18,819 nucleotides of DNA. It comes from UBA4582 sp047630175 (GTDB taxonomy: Bacteria > Pseudomonadota > Gammaproteobacteria > Pseudomonadales > Azotimanducaceae). The stretch spans positions 1 to 18,819 of the forward strand of contig JBLHVI010000057.1 in the NCBI GenBank assembly GCA_047630175.1, written 5' to 3'. Of the stretch, positions 8,421 through 14,323 are shown piece after piece. The notes under the pieces were generated by a model that saw only the letters and a program-made list of their open reading frames with translations, did not search any database and had not been told where the DNA came from. A program made the position numbers and the translations under genes. Each line of letters begins with the position of its first letter. The first letter of the stretch is position 1.

Positions 8421-8482
8421 CTTGTATATGCATCCTGTTAAAAAAGAGATATTACTGTAATTTTCTAACTAACCCAACGAAC

Positions 8483-8499
8483 AACGAGGGAGACTCGTT
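8483..8499 (-). other. Small hairpin in the gspC-gspD gap
   Basis: A perfect 6-bp inverted repeat (AACGAG / CTCGTT) with a 5-base loop. Its first arm includes the first two bases of the gspC stop codon (8500-8498). On the transcribed (minus) strand it is not followed by an uninterrupted U-tract, so a Rho-independent terminator is unlikely. It could be a weak attenuator, an RNA-processing or stabilising element, or chance. It is the only visible structure in the 77-bp gap before gspD. Confidence 0.3.
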
Positions 8500-9457
8500 A
8501 TTCTTTGGGGATGGGCACGGTGAGGAAAAAGCGCCTGTCGGCACGCTGTATTTCAACTCGGACACGGCCATCATTCATGGCCTGATCGATCAGCCCCGCA
8601 TCACTTTTGGCATTGCCGACGGGCGTACCATTAACCGACAATACCAAGTCACCTTGCTGTAGTCCGGCTTGCTGCATTTGCGCAGACGACAGCTTGTCGC
8701 CGAGTCGATAACCATTGGCCTCACCTTCGCTGACTGAACTTATACCAATTTCATTCAGCAAGCCGGCGGGATCGTCCTTAATACGATCGCGATATTCATC
8801 AACAAAACTACGCAGACTGGTGCCCGGTTGAACCGGAGTATTCATTGCTTTGCGCTGCCTTTCAGCAATGCGCTCTCGTACTTGCTGAAGTCGGCTAGGC
8901 GGATTGCCTACTGGCGTGTTCTCGCTTAACGAAAGGTCGACTTGTGCCGTATCATCCACCGAAGAAAATTGTTGGCGAATAGCGCTGTCAGTGAACATCA
9001 GTTTTTCGACCCTACCACCGCGTTTAAGTAAAATATGATCATTAAAAACAGCGTCCAGTATTGCATTGCCCGGCAGTCGATCACCGATCCTAAATAATTC
9101 GCCCGTTTTGTTGCGCTCGGCAACTATGGCGCTCGAATCCGTTGCTGCTGAGGCGATAAAGACCCCCTGCAACTCAAGGTTGAGGCGTGTCTCTGGCGCA
9201 TCGGTGACAATGTTTGCGACGTTAGATTGCGCGACGTTGCCGAATAGATTGAGGGCGTCGATACCCGGGCCACCATTGAGTTGGGTGCTGGGTAAAGGTG
9301 CTTGTGTGACAACGGCAACTAATCTGTCGTCCCAGTGCTCGATGACAAACAAGACGCCATTAGCTGCAGCTAGGCTGATGACCATTACCAGTAAGGCGCT
9401 GGTTGCGGTGGCGAGGTTGCGACCATAGCGTTGATAGAGCTCAACTATTACGTCCAC
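8498..9457 (-). CDS. gspC: Type II secretion system inner-membrane protein GspC (PDZ type)
   Basis: GspC links the inner-membrane platform of the type II system to the secretin through the periplasm. The 319-aa product has a short cytoplasmic N-terminus, one membrane segment (about residues 17-40), the homology region (HR, about 67-155: LFGNVAQ, LELQGVFIA, IVAERNKTGELFRIGDRLPG), a charged linker (RLQQVRERIAERQRK), and a C-terminal PDZ domain (about 240-317: NGYRLGDKLSSAQMQQAGLQ, DLVLSVNG). The PDZ variant, rather than the coiled-coil variant, is therefore present. The start is a GTG at 9457 with a good GGAG seven bases upstream. An ATG two bases earlier is out of frame and gives only a three-codon frame (ATG TGG ACG TAA). 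It lies 35 bp after gspN and 77 bp before gspD. Confidence 0.93.
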   Translation of the reverse strand: MDVIVELYQRYGRNLATATSALLVMVISLAAANGVLFVIEHWDDRLVAVVTQAPLPSTQLNGGPGIDALNLFGNVAQSNVANIVTDAPETRLNLELQGVFIASAATDSSAIVAERNKTGELFRIGDRLPGNAILDAVFNDHILLKRGGRVEKLMFTDSAIRQQFSSVDDTAQVDLSLSENTPVGNPPSRLQQVRERIAERQRKAMNTPVQPGTSLRSFVDEYRDRIKDDPAGLLNEIGISSVSEGEANGYRLGDKLSSAQMQQAGLQQGDLVLSVNGTPVGNAKSDAGLIDQAMNDGRVRVEIQRADRRFFLTVPIPKE

Positions 9458-9492
9458 ATGAAGGCTCCGGTGAGTCGCGCCAAGGACGCTGA

Positions 9493-10281
9493 CTAAAATA
9501 TTTTTTCTTCCAGGGTGAGAGCCACATTGTCTGGGCTCTGGCTGCCTGGGAAGGCTATATTGGCAAGCTTAAACATTCTCCTCTTGATAGCAACCTTGGC
9601 CCAGCCCGACGGCTGTAGCGTGACGGTGAGTAGTTCTTGGGCATTGCTCGAGAAGTTGCTGGCCGAGTTGCCAGAGAAGTCGCTGGTCGTATCGCTGACC
9701 TGCAGTTGCAGGTTTTGGTCTTGCATTGTTAACTGACCGCGTAAGGCAGGTAGCTGCAAGTACTGACGGCCACTGGGGCCAGGAATACTGACTGCGCCGC
9801 CGCTCCAGGTTAGTTGCCCGGCGACGTCTAGTGGCCAGCGGGGGGTGGTTGTCAGGTGCAGGCTGAGGATATTTAATGAACCCGCAAGCTGTATTTGATA
9901 GCGCTGTCCGTATTGACTTAAATATTGACCATCAAGTGTGCCTTGGAGTGTGTCGATACGCAGCTCAGAGAGATTCGCGCTGCCCGTTATCTTTAGATCG
10001 TGAGCATCACCTGTCATGGTTGCCGCAAAAGGCAGCCGCCCCGACAGCAACTCAGGTAGCGCTACCTGCCATGTCACGTCGCTAGGCAACATGCTGGCGT
10101 ACTGAAGTTGTACCTGGCCGTCCCAGACAGTGCCGGCAACTCGGCTGACGACGAGCCCCGGCAGGGCACTCTTAACCTGCGGTGCTAGCATCCGCCAGAC
10201 GACGCCTGCCGGTGCACGCAGCACAATGACGCCGACAAAAACCAACAGACCCACGAACCCAAATATGAGTGGTTTGCGCAT
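9493..10281 (-). CDS. gspN: Type II secretion system protein GspN
   Basis: GspN is a non-universal bitopic inner-membrane component of some type II secretion systems, and its exact role is not settled. The 262-aa product has a short basic N-terminus (MRKP), a membrane helix (about residues 5-21) and a periplasmic beta-rich domain. Family-like features are LPGLVVSRVAGTVWDGQVQL (about 40-59), the paired WQVALPELLSGRLPF segment, repeated Leu/Gly beta strands, and WPLDVAGQLTWSGG in the second half. The frame is open to a TTG at 10293. The ATG at 10281 is preferred because it makes a TGATG junction (1-base overlap) with the upstream gene and puts the basic stretch directly before the membrane helix. 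The order gspN-gspC-gspD is seen in some Pseudomonas-like species, whereas enteric gene clusters place gspN at the far end. A Ser/Asn-rich repeat (DFSGNSASNFSSN) lies near the C-terminus. Confidence 0.85.
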   Translation of the reverse strand: MRKPLIFGFVGLLVFVGVIVLRAPAGVVWRMLAPQVKSALPGLVVSRVAGTVWDGQVQLQYASMLPSDVTWQVALPELLSGRLPFAATMTGDAHDLKITGSANLSELRIDTLQGTLDGQYLSQYGQRYQIQLAGSLNILSLHLTTTPRWPLDVAGQLTWSGGAVSIPGPSGRQYLQLPALRGQLTMQDQNLQLQVSDTTSDFSGNSASNFSSNAQELLTVTLQPSGWAKVAIKRRMFKLANIAFPGSQSPDNVALTLEEKIF

Positions 10282-10679
10282 CACACGAACCAATTGACGA
10301 CGGTTTCACCCGCCTCTGTAAAACGCAGCCAGCCTTGTTCATCGAGTCCGTTCCAGCCACCACTACTACAGCGCGTCTCTATTTGGAAATGCGACCAAGC
10401 CGCTAGGGCGCAATCTCTGTCGGTCGCCCAAGGCGTCTGGTTAGATTTAAACCAAACGCTGGTGTAGCCGCCTTTGACCGCATTCTCGACAATGATGCAG
10501 CTCGTCTGGTCGAGGAGTAGAACCTCTGTCGTGGTACCACGAGTGAGGTGTGAAACGAGACCTACTGAGACTTCAATCCAAGCGACCAGCGCGTCGAGAC
10601 TGGGGCGCTTAATATAGATCTCAATATCCGGAAAGTCATCGTCTGCGGTGCTGTTATCGGTGGTGTCGCAGGTGCTCAT
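10281..10679 (-). CDS. Conserved-looking hypothetical protein between dapE and gspN (132 aa)
   Basis: I do not recognise a named family. The product is a soluble 132-aa protein with an acidic N-terminus (TDNSTADDDFPD), no signal peptide and no membrane segment. It begins its fold with IEIYIKRPSLDALVAWIE, has a central GGYTSVWFKSNQTPWATDRDCALAAW segment, then CSSGGWNGLDEQGWLRFTEAGETVVNWF to the end. Trp, Gly and Cys residues are unusually frequent in the second half, as in a compact conserved domain. I have a general memory of similar small proteins near dapE or gspN in other gammaproteobacteria, but could not check it. The start ATG overlaps the dapE stop (TAATG) and its stop overlaps the gspN start (TGATG), so it is probably coupled on both sides. 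Existence as a gene is well supported by this packing; function is unknown. Confidence 0.85.
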   Translation of the reverse strand: MSTCDTTDNSTADDDFPDIEIYIKRPSLDALVAWIEVSVGLVSHLTRGTTTEVLLLDQTSCIIVENAVKGGYTSVWFKSNQTPWATDRDCALAAWSHFQIETRCSSGGWNGLDEQGWLRFTEAGETVVNWFV

Positions 10680-11959
10680 TAGGCATTGGGGCCCGGAGTT
10701 GGCGCGAGCAAAGTCGTCAAAATGTCGCTATAAAGCCAAGACAACTTAACAATGTCAGCGGCTTCAACACACTCATTGACCTTGTGAATAGTGGCGTTGC
10801 GGGGCCCGAGCTCTACGACCTGCGTACCCGTGGGTGCAATAAACCGACCGTCTGAAGTACCACCCGAGGTGGATAGTTCCGTCTCCAATTGGCATCGTTG
10901 TTTGATCGCTCGCTGTACTGCAGGAATCAATTCACCGCCGGTGGTCAAGAAAGGTTGCCCGGACAATGCCCAAAGAATTTCATAATCTAGCCCATACTTA
11001 TCGAGAATAGCCTCGGTGCGCTGGCGCAGTGTGGTTTCGGTGGATTCTGTTGAGAAACGAAAGTTAAAAACGACCTCCATTGACCCTGGAATCACATTGT
11101 TGACGCCGGTGCCGCTATGAATATTGGAAATCTGTAGGGAGGTCGGTGGGAAAGACTCGTTGCCCGCATCCCAGCTTACCGCCACTAGGTCAGACAAGGC
11201 CTGCAACGCAGCATGAATAGGATTTAGGGCATCGGTGGGATAAGCAACATGGCCTTGAACGCCCTTGACCGTCAGTGTCGCATTCAAAGAACCGCGGCGC
11301 CCAACGCGAACGACATCGCCGAGGGTACCAGCACTTGAGGGCTCGCCGACCAGGCACCAGTCAATGTGTGTGCCTCGGGCTTGTAATGTTTCGATCACTT
11401 GACGGGTACCGTGCAAGGCAGCGGCTTCCTCGTCACTGGTGATCAGAAAACCGAGTGTTCCCCGATGATCTGGGTGCTGGCGGATAAAGCGTGTGGTGGC
11501 CGTCAACATGGCCGCCAGTGAGCCTTTCATATCGGCTGCGCCGCGGCCATACAACAAGTCGCCTATTAAGGTCGGTTCGAAGGGCGGTGTATTCCAAGCG
11601 GCCAGTGGACCCGGCGGCACGACGTCTGTGTGACCCGCGAAAACGAACAGCGGCTCGAACTCACCATCCCCGAACTCACCACCAAGGTCACCATGCAGGG
11701 CCCAGAAGTTATTGACATCACCAAAGGGTAAGTGCTCGATCCTGAAGCCCAGTTGCTTCAAGTAATCCGTCATTAAAGACTGGCAGCCAGCATCTTCTGG
11801 TGACACAGACGGGGCTGCCATCAATTTCATGGTTAGGCTCAGTGTCTCCTGATCCAATGTTTCTTGACCCTGTGTTTCCTGATCGAGGTGGCTTTGATCA
11901 GCTGAAGAAGGTTTCAGCAGAGCAAGTTCAACAAGTTCTTTATCTGTAGATGGATTCAT
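10679..11959 (-). CDS. dapE: Succinyl-diaminopimelate desuccinylase DapE, with extended N-terminus
   Basis: DapE is the zinc enzyme that hydrolyses N-succinyl-LL-diaminopimelate to LL-diaminopimelate and succinate in lysine and peptidoglycan precursor synthesis. With the 11959 ATG numbering, the M20 peptidase signatures are FAGHTDVVPPG (metal ligand H110), GRGAADMKGS (D143), SDEEAA (catalytic E177, ligand E178), VGEPSS (E206), SGGTSDGRF and NATIHKVNE (H392). At 426 aa it is about 50 residues longer than E. coli DapE (375 aa). Most of the excess is N-terminal and includes three 5-codon repeats (DQETQ, GQETL, DQETL). A smaller excess is a GEFGD/GEFEP repeat before the metal site. No Shine-Dalgarno precedes the ATG. 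A TTG at 11857 inside the repeat would give an N-terminus exactly as long as that of E. coli, with an AGGG ten bases upstream, so the start is uncertain. It follows dapD after 25 bp. Confidence 0.93.
   Translation of the reverse strand: MNPSTDKELVELALLKPSSADQSHLDQETQGQETLDQETLSLTMKLMAAPSVSPEDAGCQSLMTDYLKQLGFRIEHLPFGDVNNFWALHGDLGGEFGDGEFEPLFVFAGHTDVVPPGPLAAWNTPPFEPTLIGDLLYGRGAADMKGSLAAMLTATTRFIRQHPDHRGTLGFLITSDEEAAALHGTRQVIETLQARGTHIDWCLVGEPSSAGTLGDVVRVGRRGSLNATLTVKGVQGHVAYPTDALNPIHAALQALSDLVAVSWDAGNESFPPTSLQISNIHSGTGVNNVIPGSMEVVFNFRFSTESTETTLRQRTEAILDKYGLDYEILWALSGQPFLTTGGELIPAVQRAIKQRCQLETELSTSGGTSDGRFIAPTGTQVVELGPRNATIHKVNECVEAADIVKLSWLYSDILTTLLAPTPGPNA
11654..11683 (-). repeat. Short 15-nt period direct repeat in dapE
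   Basis: On the plus strand the 11-mer CGAACTCACCA occurs at 11656-11666 and again at 11671-11681. It encodes the doubled GEFGD/GEFEP segment directly before the FVFAGHTD metal site. It has the same 5-codon period as the N-terminal repeat of the same gene. Confidence 0.8.
11840..11884 (-). repeat. Three in-frame 15-nt imperfect tandem repeats in dapE
   Basis: Three consecutive 15-base units on the coding strand, GATCAGGAAACACAG, GGTCAAGAAACATTG and GATCAGGAGACACTG, encode DQETQ, GQETL and DQETL. They lie just before the conserved DapE core (SLTMKLMAAPSVSPEDAG). The period is exactly five codons, so expansion or contraction keeps the frame. The likely origin is replication slippage; this is an inference. 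Confidence 0.85.
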
Positions 11960-11984
11960 GTGTAACGGCGACCAAATTTAATGA

Positions 11985-13010
11985 TTAATTATGTGCATGC
12001 AAGGCGGCATTGAGGGCAATAGCCTTGGCATTGGTACGACATTCGACAACGCCAGTTTGGGAATTGCGAATAAACAACATGTCTGATTGGCCCGCGAGTT
12101 CACGGGCTTTGACGGTGCGGACGGGTTGCTTGTTTTCGTCCAATACCAGTACCAACGTGCTGGCTGTTATATATAAGCCGGCCTCAATTTTGCAGCGGTC
12201 ACCGAGTGGAATGCCACTGCCTGCGTTAGCGCCGATCAGGCAATCTTTACCCACGGACAGTACCATGTCGCCGCCGCCAGATAAGGTGCCCATCGTGCTG
12301 GCGCCGCCGCCTAAATCGCTGCCGGCATACATCATCACGCCCTGCGACAGGCGGCCCTCGACCATATTTGGGCCCTCGGTGCCGGCGTTGAAGTTGACAA
12401 ATCCCTCGTGCATGACCGTCGTGCCCTCTCCCAGATAGGCGCCAAGGCGAACTCTTGCGGTGTGAGCGATCCGCACGCCTTTGGGTACTACGTAGTTGGT
12501 CATTTTAGGAAACTTGTCGATTGATGCGACTTCTAGCGTTTCGCCACGCACCCGCGCACGGGTCTGAGCTTCGGTAATCTCATCAATATCGATGGCGCCC
12601 TGATTGGTCCAAGCCACATTCGGCAGCTGGGCAAAGATGCCAGACAGGTCCATCTGATTTGGTTGCACGTGGCGGTAAGATAACAGATGCAGCTTTAAGT
12701 AGGCTTCCGGTGTTGAGGTTAACGCCGTATCGGTTTCTAGCAACGTGATAACAACGGGCCTGACAGCGCCTTCCAATTGCTCGACTACTACCTGTTGTTC
12801 GTTAGGTAGTAGTGGCTTGAGTTGTGCCAAGGTTGCAGCGTCCAGCACGACATAGCTGTTGCCACCGCGGTAGTTCAGCGCGTCAGCCAGCTTGTCGACC
12901 TCCGCGCGAGATGGCTTGAAGACAGGACAGGGGTAAAACACCTCCAACCATTGGCCCTGTTGATTTTGAGTGCCTATGCCGAGTGCGTAGCTGAAAAATT
13001 CGGTGTTCAT
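11985..13010 (-). CDS. dapD: Tetrahydrodipicolinate N-succinyltransferase DapD (long form)
   Basis: DapD transfers succinyl from succinyl-CoA to tetrahydrodipicolinate, opening the succinylase branch of diaminopimelate/lysine synthesis. The 341-aa protein is of the long Pseudomonas type (about 344 aa), not the 274-aa enteric type. It has an N-terminal domain (FFSYALGIGTQNQQGQWLEV, residues 5-24), LSGIFAQLPNVAWTNQGAID in the middle, and then a left-handed beta-helix of hexapeptide repeats (about 180-290: GVRIAHTARVRLGAYLGEGT, HEGFVNFNAGTEGP, GSDLGGGASTMGTLSGGGD, LIGANAGSGIPLGD). It ends in the familiar NAALHAHN tail. The ATG at 13010 has an AGGA exactly seven bases upstream (13018-13021), so the start is firm. 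It is separated from dapC by 98 bp of AT-rich DNA, the largest gap in the minus-strand run, so a promoter may lie there. Confidence 0.97.
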   Translation of the reverse strand: MNTEFFSYALGIGTQNQQGQWLEVFYPCPVFKPSRAEVDKLADALNYRGGNSYVVLDAATLAQLKPLLPNEQQVVVEQLEGAVRPVVITLLETDTALTSTPEAYLKLHLLSYRHVQPNQMDLSGIFAQLPNVAWTNQGAIDIDEITEAQTRARVRGETLEVASIDKFPKMTNYVVPKGVRIAHTARVRLGAYLGEGTTVMHEGFVNFNAGTEGPNMVEGRLSQGVMMYAGSDLGGGASTMGTLSGGGDMVLSVGKDCLIGANAGSGIPLGDRCKIEAGLYITASTLVLVLDENKQPVRTVKARELAGQSDMLFIRNSQTGVVECRTNAKAIALNAALHAHN

Positions 13011-13030
13011 GGTTAGGTCCTGCGAGTCAT

Positions 13031-13064
13031 TAAATAGTCAAATAGAACGTTAAAATAAATAGTC
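13031..13064 (-). promoter_or_regulatory. AT-rich gap upstream of dapD with paired 9-bp direct repeat
   Basis: The 98-bp dapC-dapD gap is AT-rich and contains TAAATAGTC twice on the plus strand (13031-13039 and 13056-13064), 25 bp apart, close to the dapD ribosome binding site. Several TATTTA-like -10 candidates are present but none has a convincing -35. It may be an internal promoter or operator for dapDE; the assignment is weak. Confidence 0.25.
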
Positions 13065-13108
13065 GAAAATACAGCGTGAGAAAATTATTCGGCGGGCTTC
13101 TTGTCGTC

Positions 13109-14323
13109 TCAAAGGTACTCTTCACGCTGCATAAAACCACGTAATCTTTCGGCGGCGATAACGCACTCATCAATAGTTGCCACAAGCGCCAGACGAACAC
13201 GATTCTGGCCTGGATTAATGCCGCCGGCTACGCGAGACAAATAGCTACCGGGCAGGACTTTAATGTTGGCTTTTTCGATCAGGCGCTGGGTAAACTGTTC
13301 ATCGCTGACAGGGGTCTCCGGCCACAGATAGAAGCTTGCCGTAGGCTGGTTCATGGGCCATGAATCTTGGAGAATCTCCACAACTGCTGCATATTTTTGC
13401 CTATATATTTCCCGGTTAGCCACGACATGCTTTTCATCCTGCCAGGCAGCGACGCTAGCCCACTGGTTATGCACTGACATTGCCGAGCCATGGTAGGTTC
13501 GATAGAGCAAGAATGCCTTAATGATAGCTGCGTCTCCGCAGGCATAGCCAGAGCGAAGGCCAGGTAAATTGGAGCGCTTTGACAGGCTATTAAAGGCGAC
13601 GCAGTTTTTGTAATCATATCGACCCATGGCGCAGGCGGCTTCAAGCAGTCCCGGCGGTGGATTATGCTCATCGGCATAGATTTCTGAGTAACACTCGTCG
13701 GATGCAATGACAAAGTTGTGCGCGTCGGAAAGGCGAATAAGTGACTGCATCTGGTCAATGGATGCCACAGCCCCAGTAGGGTTTCCAGGTGTGCAGAGAT
13801 ACAGCAGCGCGCATTTGTCCCACTGCTCGGCGGTCACCTGGGTAAAGTCCGGTAAGTAATCAGTTTCTCGCGTGCAGGGTATGTACACGGGCTGGCTGCC
13901 AGCTAGCAATGCTGCACCTTCGTAAATTTGATAGAAGGGATTGGGCATCAAGGTATAGCTGTTAGCCTTGCTATCAATGACGGTCTGGGCAAACGCAAAC
14001 AAGGCCTCACGACTGCCGGTAACCGGAAGAACCTGCGACTCCGGGTCGATAGGACTCTCGCCAAGTTTGAATCGTCGATTCACAAAATCAGCGATGGCGG
14101 TACGCAACTCGCTGATACCGCGCGTCGGCGGGTAGGTACCGAAGCCCGGAATAATCGAGCTTCGTTGCATGTATTGCTCAATAATAAAGTCCGGAGCCGG
14201 ATGTTTCGGCTCGCCCAAAGACAGCGTAATAAAGTCGTGCTGGGGAGCAGGTTGAATGCCAGCCAGCAGCGCATTGAGTTGCTCGAACGGGTAAGGTTTG
14301 AGTCGCGTCAGGTACGGGTTCAT
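13109..14323 (-). CDS. dapC: N-succinyldiaminopimelate aminotransferase DapC
   Basis: DapC is the pyridoxal-phosphate, fold-type I aminotransferase that converts N-succinyl-2-amino-6-ketopimelate to N-succinyl-LL-diaminopimelate with glutamate as donor. The 404-aa product begins MNPYLTRLKPYPFEQLNALL, typical of the DapC subgroup. It has SLGEPKHPAP (residues about 34-43), a GTYPPTRGISELR cofactor-loop segment, the phosphate-site region VTGSREALFAFAQ, LCTPGNPTG, the ASDECYSEIY aspartate/tyrosine motif, and the Schiff-base lysine K249 in NSLSKRSNLPGLRSG. R373 or a nearby arginine (NRVRLALV) should bind the substrate carboxylate. The ATG overlaps the glnD stop by 4 bp (ATGA). Placement next to glnD and dapD matches Pseudomonas, where the corresponding gene follows map-glnD. 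Other aminotransferase specificities are possible on sequence alone, but context favours DapC. Confidence 0.94.
   Translation of the reverse strand: MNPYLTRLKPYPFEQLNALLAGIQPAPQHDFITLSLGEPKHPAPDFIIEQYMQRSSIIPGFGTYPPTRGISELRTAIADFVNRRFKLGESPIDPESQVLPVTGSREALFAFAQTVIDSKANSYTLMPNPFYQIYEGAALLAGSQPVYIPCTRETDYLPDFTQVTAEQWDKCALLYLCTPGNPTGAVASIDQMQSLIRLSDAHNFVIASDECYSEIYADEHNPPPGLLEAACAMGRYDYKNCVAFNSLSKRSNLPGLRSGYACGDAAIIKAFLLYRTYHGSAMSVHNQWASVAAWQDEKHVVANREIYRQKYAAVVEILQDSWPMNQPTASFYLWPETPVSDEQFTQRLIEKANIKVLPGSYLSRVAGGINPGQNRVRLALVATIDECVIAAERLRGFMQREEYL

Noticed and set aside
8300..8433. 45-codon frame from the ATG at 8433 overlapping the gspD start
   Set aside because: The product is without recognisable features and is out of frame with a well-supported GspD signal peptide. 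It is kept only as a possible initiation decoy.
13011..13108. Rho-independent terminator after dapC
   Set aside because: The gap is AT-rich, but I find no stable GC stem followed by a U-tract on the transcribed strand.
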